A DNA stretch of 64,000 bases from Sphingobium sp. WTD-1 (GTDB lineage: Bacteria > Pseudomonadota > Alphaproteobacteria > Sphingomonadales > Sphingomonadaceae), in assembly GCF_030128825.1 (NCBI RefSeq), contig NZ_CP119128.1, positions 62,001-126,000 of the forward strand. Reading direction: 5' to 3'. Under the pieces are notes generated by a model that was given only the letters and a program-made list of their open reading frames with translations, searched no databases and was not told where the DNA came from. How positions within the stretch are numbered: the stretch's first letter is position 1; each line of letters opens with the position of its first letter. Shown piece by piece: positions 25,437 to 34,042 of the stretch. Position numbers and translations under genes: made by a program.

Positions 25437-27206
25437 ATGGAATACAACAGCGGCAATTTCTACGCCTTCGCCCGCCCCCGCAAACCCGCAGGGGTGGATG
25501 GCAAGACCGCCTGGTTCGTCGGCTCGGGCCTTGCGGCGCTTTCGGGCGCGGCCTTCCTGATCCGCGACGGCCACATGGCCGGCGAGAGGATCACCATCCT
25601 CGAGCGGCTGGCGCTGCCGGGCGGCGCGCTGGACGGCATCGAGGAGCCGGAAAAGGGCTTCGTGATCCGCGGCGGGCGCGAGATGGAGGACCATTTCGAA
25701 TGCCTCTGGGACCTTTACCGCTCCATCCCCTCGCTGGAGATCGAAGGGGCCAGCGTGCTCGACGAGTTTTTCTGGCTCAACAAGGACGACCCCAACTATT
25801 CGCTGCAACGCGCCACCGTGAACCGGGGGCAGGACGCGCAGACCAACGGCCTTTTCACCCTGACCGAGAAGGCCCAGAAAGAGGTCATCAAGGTCTTCTT
25901 CGCCACCCGGGAGGAGATGGAGAACAAGCGCATCGACGAGGTCTTCGGCAAGGAATTCCTCGACAGCAACTTCTGGCTCTACTGGCGGACGATGTTCGCC
26001 TTCGAGGAGTGGCATTCAGCGCTGGAGATGAAGCTCTACCTGCACCGCTTCATCCACCATATCGGCGGGCTGCCGGATTTCTCGGCGCTGAAATTCACCA
26101 AGTACAACCAGTATGAATCGCTGGTCCTGCCGCTGGTGAAATGGCTGCAGGACCACGGCGTCAACTTCCGCTACGGGATCGAGGTGACGGATGTCGATTT
26201 CGACATCCAGCCGGGCCGCAAACAGGCGACCCGCATCCACTGGCTGGAGAACGGCAGCGCGGGCGGCGTGGATCTCGGCCCCGACGATCTGGTGTTCATG
26301 ACCATCGGCTCGCTGACCGAGAACTCGGACAGCGGCGACCATCACACGCCTGCGCGGCTGGACGAAGGCCCCGCCCCGGCCTGGGATCTGTGGCGCCGCA
26401 TCGCGGCGAAGGATCCGGCTTTCGGGCGGCCCGACGTCTTCGGCGCGCACATCCCCGAAACGAAGTGGGAGTCGGCGACGGTCACCACGCTCGACGCGCG
26501 CATCCCTGAATACATCCGCAAGATCGCCAGGCGCGATCCGTTCAGCGGCAGGGTGGTCACCGGCGGCATCGTCACCGCGAAAGATTCGAGCTGGCTGCTG
26601 AGCTGGACCGTCAACCGCCAGCCGCATTTCAAGAAACAGCCGAAAGACCAGATCGTTGCCTGGGTCTATTCGCTGTTCGCCGACGTGCCGGGCGACTATG
26701 TGAAAAAGCCGATGCAGGACTGCACCGGCGAGGAAATCACGCAGGAATGGCTCTACCACATGGGCGTTCCGGTAGAGGACATTCCCGAACTCGCCGCGAC
26801 CGGGGCGAAGACCGTGCCGGTGATGATGCCCTACGTGACCTCCTTCTTCATGCCGCGCCAGGCGGGCGACCGGCCCGACGTGGTGCCGGAGGGCGCCGTC
26901 AACTTCGCCTTCATCGGCCAGTTCGCCGAATCCAGGCAGCGCGACTGCATCTTCACCACCGAATACTCGGTGCGCACGCCGATGGAGGCGGTCTATACCC
27001 TGCTGGACATCGAGCGCGCCGTGCCGGAGGTGTACAACTCGACCTACGACATCCGCAAGCTGCTGGCCGCCACCGGCCGCCTGCGCGACGGCAAGGAACT
27101 GGACCTGCCCGGCCCGGCCTTCATCCAGAAGCTGCTGCTGCGCCGGATCGAGGGCACGCAGATCGGCGAATTGCTGAAGGAATTCCATCTGGTTTCCGGC
27201 GAGTGA
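25437..27206 (+). CDS. ohyA: Oleate hydratase (FAD-dependent)
   Basis: This 589-aa enzyme of the myosin-cross-reactive-antigen family adds water to the double bond of oleate and similar fatty acids, giving 10-hydroxystearate. The FAD-binding fold begins at about residue 24 with WFVGSGLAALSGAAFLIRDG. Further family marks are GFVIRGGREMEDHFEC (about 76-91), YNQYESLVLPLVKWL and NFAFIGQFAESRQRDCIFTTEYSVRTPMEA-like sequence near the C-terminus. Length matches bacterial homologues, so it looks complete. It starts 48 bp inside the composite element and its codon choice looks foreign to the neighbouring oxygenase genes. A GGGG run precedes the ATG. Confidence 0.95.
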   Translation: MEYNSGNFYAFARPRKPAGVDGKTAWFVGSGLAALSGAAFLIRDGHMAGERITILERLALPGGALDGIEEPEKGFVIRGGREMEDHFECLWDLYRSIPSLEIEGASVLDEFFWLNKDDPNYSLQRATVNRGQDAQTNGLFTLTEKAQKEVIKVFFATREEMENKRIDEVFGKEFLDSNFWLYWRTMFAFEEWHSALEMKLYLHRFIHHIGGLPDFSALKFTKYNQYESLVLPLVKWLQDHGVNFRYGIEVTDVDFDIQPGRKQATRIHWLENGSAGGVDLGPDDLVFMTIGSLTENSDSGDHHTPARLDEGPAPAWDLWRRIAAKDPAFGRPDVFGAHIPETKWESATVTTLDARIPEYIRKIARRDPFSGRVVTGGIVTAKDSSWLLSWTVNRQPHFKKQPKDQIVAWVYSLFADVPGDYVKKPMQDCTGEEITQEWLYHMGVPVEDIPELAATGAKTVPVMMPYVTSFFMPRQAGDRPDVVPEGAVNFAFIGQFAESRQRDCIFTTEYSVRTPMEAVYTLLDIERAVPEVYNSTYDIRKLLAATGRLRDGKELDLPGPAFIQKLLLRRIEGTQIGELLKEFHLVSGE

Positions 27207-27413
27207 GCAAAGCCGAGGGGGTGCGGTCGACGCTCGCCCCCTCGCGCCATGCTGCCGGCACCCTCTCGGCCCCTTGATCGTGGGCACCTCCCGCCGTTTG
27301 GAGGCCGGGCGTAGCGCGCCCGCCCTGTGGGCACAAACCCACACAACGGCCCGATTGGGGCCCACGTCGTACACTGGAGGGTGCCCACGCCCCGCCAAAG
27401 CCGCCAGAGCCCC

Positions 27414-28235
27414 ATGAATGCCCCCGTCGATGTCTCCTTCTTCCCGCGCGCTGCCAAGCCGCTGACCAGCTACCGGCCGTACTGGGCCAGGCGCTTCGGC
27501 ACGGCGCCGTTCTTGCCGATGAGCCGCGCGGAAATGGACCAGCTCGGCTGGGACAGTTGCGACGTGATCCTGGTCACCGGCGATGCCTACGTCGACCACC
27601 CCAGCTTCGGCATGGCCGTGATCGGCCGCGTGCTGGAAGCGCAGGGCTTTCGCGTCGGCATCATCGCCCAGCCCGACTGGCAGAGCAGCGAGCCTTTCAA
27701 GGCGCTGGGCCGCCCCAACCTGTTCTGGGGCGTGACGGCGGGCAACATGGATTCGATGATCAACCGCTACACGGCCGATCGCAAGATCCGCTCCGACGAC
27801 GCCTACACCCCCGGCGACGTGGGCGGCAAACGTCCCGACCGCGCCGCCATCGTCTACAGCCAGCGCTGCCGCGAAGCCTACAAGGGCGTGCCCATCGTGC
27901 TCGGCGGCATCGAGGGCAGCCTGCGCCGCATCGCCCACTACGACTACTGGAGCGACAAGGTGCGCCGCTCCATCGTGGTGGACAGCAAGTGCGACATCCT
28001 GCTCTACGGCAACGCCGAGCGCGCGCTGGTCGAGGTGGCCCACCGCATCGCCCGGCGCGAGCCGGTGGACAGCATCACCGACGTGCGCGGCACCGCTTTC
28101 GTGCGCCGCGCGCCGGCGCCGGACTGGTTCGAGGTCGACTCCACCACGGTCGATGAGCCCGGCCGCGTCGAGCCGCCGATCAACCCCTACCTGAGCACCA
28201 GCGAGCAGGCCGCCGCCCAGGGCCAGAGCTGCGCA
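27414..28235 (+). pseudogene. ygiQ: YgiQ-type radical SAM protein, N-terminal part
   Basis: This 274-codon fragment matches the N-terminal UPF0313/YgiQ domain ([64 protein letters not shown] blocks). The radical SAM core with its CxxxCxxC cluster is missing because the gene is cut at about 28235 and fused to an IS91 remnant. It lies 207 bp after the oleate hydratase; that gap contains no gene. It is probably non-functional. Its function in complete form is not established beyond radical SAM membership. Confidence 0.85.
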
Positions 28236-29637
28236 CTACCCGGACTTCATTGTACGGATCGAAGCGGAGGGCCGCTCGCTGCCCGGATATGTCCGCGAGG
28301 CGTTCGATGCCTACCTGCGTTGCGGCGTGCTCGAGCACGGCTTCCTGCGGGTGGTGTGCGAGCACTGCCGTGCAGAGAGGCTGGTGGCCTTCTCCTGCAA
28401 GAAGCGCGGGTTCTGCCCGAGTTGCGGCGCGCGACGCATGGCCGAGAGTGCGCGGCACCTGGTCGAGGAGGTGTTCGGCCCGCGGCCTGTGCGGCAATGG
28501 GTGCTGAGCTTTCCGTACCCCTTGCGTTTCCTGTTCGCCAGCAAGCCAGAAGCCATTGGCCCGGTGCTGGGCATCGTGCAGCGCGTGATCGCCGGCTGGT
28601 TGGCCGATCAAGCCGGCATCGACCGCGCCAGCGCCCAGTGCGGCGCGGTGACGCTGATCCAGCGCTTCGGCAGCGCGCTGAACCTGAATGTTCACTTCCA
28701 CATGCTGTGGCTCGACGGCGTGTACGACGCGAACGTCGAGCCCCCGCGGCGCAAGCCGCGCCTGCGCCGCGCCCGTGCCCCCACCTCTGCGCAACTGACG
28801 CAGCTCGCCAACACCATCGCGCATCGCGTCTGCCGGCACCTGACGCGCAAAGGCTGGCTGGAAGGCGAAGACGAATCCGTGTTCCTGTCCGACAGCGCGG
28901 GTAGCGACGACGGCATGGATGGGCTGCGGATGAGTTCGATGACCTACCGCATCGCCACCGGTCGCGACGCTGGCCGCAAGGTCGTCACGCTGCAAACATT
29001 GCCCGGTGACGCAGGCTCGCTGGAGGGCGACGCCGGCAAGGTCGGCGGCTTCTCGCTGCATGCCGGCGTGGCCGAGGAAGCACACGAAAGCCACAAGCTC
29101 GAAAAGCTGTGCCGCTACATCACGCGCCCGGCGATCAGCGAGCAGCGGCTGTCGATCTCACCGCAGGGTAGGGTGCGGTATCAGCTCAAGACGCCGTGGC
29201 GAAATGGGACCACGCATGTCGAATGGGATGCGGTGGACTTCATCGCCAAGCTGGCGGCACTGGTCCCGCCACCTCGCGCGCATCTCACCCGCTTCCACGG
29301 CGTATTCGCCCCGAATGCAAACCTGCGTGCGCAGCTGACGCCCTCGGGGCGCGGCAAGCGGCCTGCGGGCGATGCGGCGCCAGTGGACGTCAGCGCCCAC
29401 GACGAGCCGCGCAGCCCCGAGCAGAAGCGCCGTGCGATGAGCTGGGCGCAACGGCTCAAGCGGGTCTTTTCCATCGACATCACCACCTGCGCCCACTGCG
29501 GCGGCGCGGTACGGATCGTCGCCAGCATCGAGGAACCCACCGCCATCCGCGCCATCCTCGCCCACTTCGAGAAGCACGGCGCGCTGGAGCAAGCGCACTA
29601 CCGGCCCGCAGCGCGCGCGCCGCCGCCGGCCGCGTGA
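28231..29637 (+). pseudogene. IS91-family transposase, 5'-truncated
   Basis: This rolling-circle type transposase has a zinc-finger region ([31 protein letters not shown]), the HxH-type motif in [12 protein letters not shown], and a C-terminal Zn-ribbon (TTCAHCGGAVRIVASIEEP). It reads in frame from [15 protein letters not shown], but the first 20-30 residues of the family are missing, because the sequence is fused to ygiQ at about 28233. The element is therefore a remnant with only its 3' end. The 283 bp after it (29638-29920) hold the IS91 end (GTTGAAC near 29867) and about 45 bp of unidentified coding-like sequence. Confidence 0.85.
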
Positions 29638-30042
29638 CGAGGTGCCGGCCACACAGCCGGCAGCCAAGCCAGAGTCCGATCCGATGCGGCCACGACCCCG
29701 CAGGGCTGCGCTCGGCCCTGTGCCGGGATTCGGTGAGAAATGGCTACGCACTGAGCCGCTGCGTGGCCCCGCGATGTCGAAAACCCACGCATGAACCCCC
29801 GATCTGTGCCCAAAGCGGCGCTTGCGCGGCCGCTTCCTACCCGCCAGACTCGCAAAAAAGGGCGGTTGAACTTCCTATACCCACAAGGGCAAGCTGGGCC
29901 GCGCCTCGGGCGAGGGCTTCGGTAGCGTCCGAGGAGCTGGTGTAATTTCAGTGCCGTCCACGGTGTGATCCTGGGTGGCCATCGAGGTGTATGGTCGAGG
30001 TGGAGTTTGCCGACTTCAACCCCGGACCACATGGAGACCCCG

Positions 30043-31248
30043 ATGACCAAGACGAGCATGGACCTGTCCGACCTTCTGGCCAAGCACGATCAGGGAGACT
30101 TTCTGCGCAGCATTGCCGAGGCCGTCCTGCAGCTGATCATGGAGGCGGATGTCGAAGGCCTGATCGGCGCTGGCAAGCACGAGCGCAGCGGCGAACGCAC
30201 GACGTGGCGTAACGGGTATCGAGAGCGCGCTCTCGATACCCGTCTGGGCACGCTGAACCTGCGGGTTCCCAAGCTGCGTCAAGGCAGTTACTTCCCGGGC
30301 TTTCTCGAAGCGCGCAAGACCTCGGAGCAGGCGCTGGTGGCCGTCATCCAGGAGGCGTGGATCAGTGGCGTATCGACCCGCCGCGTCGATGAGCTGGTGC
30401 AGGCCATGGGGCTGAGCGGCATTTCGAAGAGCACGGTGTCGAAGCTGTGCAAGGACATCGACGAACGTGTCGGCGAGTTCCTGAACCGCCCGCTCACCGG
30501 CGAATGGCCCTATCTCTGGCTTGACGCCACCTATCTGAAGGTGCGCCAGGGCGGAAGGATCGTACCAGTCGCGGCAATAATCGCCGTGGCCGCCAACACC
30601 GAGGGACGCCGTGAGATCATCGGCCTCGGTATCGGCCCGTCCGAGGCCGAGACATTCTGGACCGAGTTCCTTCGATCCCTGCGTGTTCGCGGCTTGGGAG
30701 GCGTCAGACTGGTCATCAGCGACGCGCATACAGGGCTCAAAGCCGCCATCGCCCGGGTCTTCGAAGCAACCTGGCAACGCTGTCGCGTCCACTGGATGCG
30801 CAACGCCCTGGCCCATGTCTCGCGTGGCCAGCATACCGTCGTCGCCGCTGCCATCCGGCAGGCCTTCGATCAACCCGACCGCACCCATGCCGGCGAAACC
30901 TGGCGAAAGGTCGCAGAGCAACTGCGCCCGCGCTGGCCAAAACTGGCTGATCTCATGGATGCCAGCGAGCACGACGTGCTGGCCTACATGTCATTCCCGC
31001 GCCAGCATCGCACCAAGCTGCACAGCACGAACCCAATTGAACGCCTGAACAAGGAGGTCAAGCGACGCGCCGATGTCGTCGGGATCTTCCCCAATGAGGC
31101 ATCCATCACGCGTTTGATCGGCGCCGTACTGTTCGAGCAAAATGACGAATGGCAGACATCAAGCCGCTACATGATGGTCGAGGCATTCGCACAGATCGAC
31201 AAGGAGGAGATCGATCCCATCCTCAGCATAACCACAAAAGCCGCCTGA
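30043..31248 (+). CDS. IS256-family transposase, copy 2
   Basis: This is the second copy of the 401-aa mutator-type transposase, in the same orientation as copy 1 and identical apart from S instead of N at residue 5. The element spans 29921-31298, the same 1,378-bp length. The DDE residues are all present, and the same 30-bp internal palindrome occurs at 30213-30242. Two near-identical direct copies allow deletion of the intervening cargo by recombination. Confidence 0.95.
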   Translation: MTKTSMDLSDLLAKHDQGDFLRSIAEAVLQLIMEADVEGLIGAGKHERSGERTTWRNGYRERALDTRLGTLNLRVPKLRQGSYFPGFLEARKTSEQALVAVIQEAWISGVSTRRVDELVQAMGLSGISKSTVSKLCKDIDERVGEFLNRPLTGEWPYLWLDATYLKVRQGGRIVPVAAIIAVAANTEGRREIIGLGIGPSEAETFWTEFLRSLRVRGLGGVRLVISDAHTGLKAAIARVFEATWQRCRVHWMRNALAHVSRGQHTVVAAAIRQAFDQPDRTHAGETWRKVAEQLRPRWPKLADLMDASEHDVLAYMSFPRQHRTKLHSTNPIERLNKEVKRRADVVGIFPNEASITRLIGAVLFEQNDEWQTSSRYMMVEAFAQIDKEEIDPILSITTKAA

Positions 31249-31298
31249 TCATGCCCTCAGGCCATCCAGAAAATTACACCAGCTTGACGGACGTGACC

Positions 31299-31306
31299 AG
31301 CGGATG
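31299..31306 (+). repeat. Target-site duplication, right copy (AGCGGATG)
   Basis: This octamer follows the right inverted repeat of IS256 copy 2 and matches 24003-24010. Removing the composite element and one copy restores the Rieske-3 reading frame. Confidence 0.92.
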
Positions 31307-32250
31307 TGGACGCGCACCTGGCAGTTCGCGTGCCGTGAAGAGCATATTCCTGATATCGGCGACTATTGTGTTTACGACATAGGTGCTCATTCGTTCATCG
31401 TCACGCGCGTGGCCGAGCATGACATTCGCGCCTATTACAACGCCTGCCTCCACCGCGGCACAAAGCTGCGGCACAGCGGCACCGAAGGAAGCGCCAGCGA
31501 GTTTCGCTGCCCGTTCCACGGGTGGAGCTGGAACATCGACGGCTCGTGTCGGAAGGTGCTTTGTGACTGGGATTTCCCGCATGCGCGACCGGAGGAGCTC
31601 GCGCTGCCCGAAGCCCGCGTCGCCACGCTCGGCGGCTTTGTCTTCATCAACATGGATCCTGAGGCGCCGAGCCTCGAGGACTATATCGGCGAAGAGGCAC
31701 TCGCCCATTTCCGCGCGTGGAAGCTGGAGGACCGCTACGTCTACTGTCACGTGATCAAGCGGCTTCAATGCAACTGGAAGCTCAACCAGGAAGCGTTCCA
31801 CGAAGCCTATCATGTGCTCGAGACGCATCCGCAGGTCTCGCCGTCCAACGGCGACGCCAACTCACAATATGACTTCTACGGCGCTCATGTGAACCGCTTC
31901 ATCTCGACGCTCGGTGTCGTCAGTCCTCATCTTTATGGCAAGATCACCGAGCAGGATGTCCTCAACCAGTTCGTCCTGGGTGATGCGAGCGCGCTGGATG
32001 GCGCACAGCGGCGCCTGGCAGACGGCGAGACCGCGCGCAGCGCCATGGCCAAGCTGTTCCGCGCGGCTTTCGAGGCGGCGAACAATGCCGATCTTGGCGC
32101 AGTGTCGGACTCCGAACTGCTCGACTGCTTCTCCTACAACCTCTTCCCGAACATGTTCGTGTTCCCGGGGATCTCACTGCCGATGGTCTATCGGTTTCGT
32201 CCGGACCCGCGCGATCATCGGAAAAGCTTCTTCGAGGTGTTGTTCCTCAA
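31307..32250 (+). pseudogene. Rieske-3 oxygenase, central part
   Basis: These 314 codons carry the core of Rieske-3: CLHRGTKLRHSG and CPFHGWSWNIDG for the [2Fe-2S] centre, and QEAFHEAYHVLETHPQ for the mononuclear iron. The fragment continues 23813-24010 across the composite insertion and ends at RKSFFEVLFL. There it runs into the opposite-strand BVMO fragment at the inversion junction (AA at 32249-32250). The apparent extra residues NGNRA before the stop are junction sequence. The tail is at 18713-19015. Confidence 0.9.
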
Positions 32251-33416
32251 CGGTAATAGGGCTTGAGCGCTTCTGCGGTCTCCGGATCTTCGACGATATC
32301 GCAGCGCCGGCGCAGACGCTCCATTACGCGGTAGTCCATGATCTCGCGCCGGCGGGCGTACTCCTCCGGCGTGATGTCCGGCCAGCCCTCCGCCTCGAGT
32401 TCGGCGGCGAGATTGCGACTGATCTCGGTCCAGATATCCTGGACGAGATCGGGCTCCCCGGGGGACAGCCGCTCCATGGCGGCGTGATGGAAGTTCCTGA
32501 TCCGCTCTTCCTGCCAGCCGGGCTTCTGCGACCAAAACCACTCGGGGTCGATCGGCCGGTTGTTGCGGTGGTCGATCGTCGAGGGCGTGCGCTGAATCAC
32601 GTAGGTCTGGCCGGCGTACTTGGCGAGATAGGGCACGACCTGGATGGCGGTCGCGCCGGTGCCGATGATCGCCACCTTCTTGTCGCCGAGGTTGTCGAGC
32701 ACGGGGTTGCGCCACTCGCCGCCGGTATAGTCGTAATCCCAACGGGCCGTGTGGAAGATCTTGCCCTGAAAGTCGTCGAGCCCCGGAATGCCCGGCAGCT
32801 TCGGCTTGTTCAGCGGTCCCATGGCCAAGACCACGAAGCGCGCCTTGATGTCGTCGCCGCGGTTCGTGCCCACGCGCCAGCGGCTCAACCCCTCGTCCCA
32901 AACCAGGGTGTCGATCAGCGTGTGGAACAGAGCATTCTCGCGCAACTCAAACGTGTCGGCGATGATCTGGCAATGATCGTGGATTTCGTAGCCGTCGGCG
33001 AACTTCTTCGACGGCATGTAGTTCGTCTCTTCGAGCAGCGGCATGTAGACCAGGCTGTCGTTGTCGCACTGGATGCCGGGATAGCGGTTCCAGTACCAGG
33101 TGCCGCCGAAATTGCCGCCGTGATCGATATTGTAGAAGTCGCTGATGCCCGCCTTCTTGAGCTGGGCCGCAACCATCATGCCGCAGTAGCCGGCGCCGAG
33201 AATGACCACCTCGGTTTCACCAGTGATGGGCGCGCGCGGCTTGACCGGCGTGTACGGATCGACCTCATAGATGTCTGCCCACTTGCCGCTCGCGGACACA
33301 TACTGGTCATTGTGGTTCTTCTTGATCCGACGATCGCGCTCCCGCAGGTATTTGGCGCGCATCGCCGGGATATCGATCTCGCTGGCAGGCGGGCAATCGC
33401 TAGGCTTCAGGGGCAT
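32249..33416 (-). pseudogene. BVMO, N-terminal part (FAD/NADPH domains)
   Basis: This is 389 codons of a Baeyer-Villiger type flavin monooxygenase. It has the FAD Rossmann motif VVILGAGYCGMMVAAQL (about residues 51-67), the family fingerprint FQGKIFHTARWDYD (FxGxxxHxxxWD) and a second Rossmann motif VAIIGTGATAIQVV. The frame ends at AEALKPYYR, just where the inversion junction lies. The rest is at 19014-19701. The family inserts an oxygen atom next to a ketone using NADPH and O2. The ATG at 33416 has a GAGG ribosome site; longer upstream starts lack support. Confidence 0.92.
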
Positions 33417-33474
33417 GACGACCTCGTGTGTCTGGCTTCGGCCCTGTCGATGGTCCGTCCCGATCACTGGAACC

Positions 33475-33488
33475 TTGATTGCAATCAA
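33475..33488 (-). promoter_or_regulatory. Perfect Fnr box 1 upstream of the BVMO
   Basis: TTGATTGCAATCAA is a perfect Fnr-type palindrome centred 65.5 bp upstream of the BVMO ATG. A second perfect box lies 54 bp further upstream (centre to centre), about five helical turns, so the two would lie on one face of the DNA. Confidence 0.75.
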
Positions 33489-33528
33489 ATCCGCTATCTT
33501 GCCGAAAACAGGGACGATTTGCCGTGAG

Positions 33529-33542
33529 TTGATCCGGATCAA
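33529..33542 (-). promoter_or_regulatory. Perfect Fnr box 2 upstream of the BVMO
   Basis: TTGATCCGGATCAA is also a perfect TTGAT-N4-ATCAA palindrome, centred 119.5 bp upstream of the BVMO ATG. In tandem with box 1 it could allow two-site control by a Crp/Fnr-family dimer such as the one encoded at 48581. Confidence 0.75.
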
Positions 33543-33625
33543 GGAACAGGGCTCGGCTGCCGCCATCATGAAACGCATCGGTTCGCCTCCGATCCCCGAT
33601 CGGACCCGATACTCTCCCCACCTCC

Positions 33626-33652
33626 GGCTGGCCTCGTGCCAGCCCTTTTTTT
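33626..33652 (+). terminator. Rho-independent terminator with no gene in front of it
   Basis: A 7-bp stem (GGCTGGC with GCCAGCC), a 5-base loop and seven T residues form a canonical terminator for plus-strand transcription. No plus-strand gene ends just before it; the only plus-strand coding remnant upstream is Rieske-3, which stops at 32266. It may be left from rearranged DNA. The following 33653-34042 stretch, about 390 bp, shows nothing identifiable. Confidence 0.7.
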
Positions 33653-34042
33653 CTGGACTGACAGCTGCGTCGCGCAGCGTCGCTTGCGCAGTTCTTTCAT
33701 GATCGTCCGCTGAGGCGAGCCGTCGTAATCTCACGCGGCCGCGATGGCGTTGGCAGCGGAACACTGGCGTCAAGAATGTCACCGCGAGCAGCCGAAGCTT
33801 TGAGCAGGCGCTACCGCGGGGACCGTTCGTGAGACCGCAGGTTCCGACCGCGAACGGCAGCTTCAGCTCGGTCCACTCTGCGAGAGAGCGGCACGCAGGC
33901 ATAATGGCCAATCAGGGCAGCTGGAACGCCACTGGACGCCGGTCGGCCACCGATCGTGGCAAGCATCGCCTTGACCGCTCCGCCTCTGCGCAGACCGACA
34001 GCCGACCGCTGACGTGCTATGGAGCGCAAGCAGTCTGCAAGT

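Larger units (their letters stand above)
24011..31298. mobile_element. IS256-bounded composite element carrying oleate hydratase, ygiQ fragment and IS91
   Basis: Two 1,378-bp IS256-family copies in direct orientation (24011-25388 and 29921-31298) bound 4.5 kb of foreign DNA. One AGCGGATG duplication flanks the whole unit. The inner flanks also nearly repeat: AGGGCTAG follows copy 1 and AGGGCTTC precedes copy 2. That pattern fits integration of a circular IS-plus-cargo molecule into a resident IS copy by homologous recombination, or a composite transposition. The cargo is an oleate hydratase, a truncated ygiQ and a truncated IS91. Confidence 0.85.

Noticed and set aside
27327..28904. 525-codon frame apparently fusing ygiQ to a novel C-terminus
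   Set aside because: After residue 302 or so the frame reads the IS91 transposase in the wrong phase; it is a chance fusion, not a new domain.
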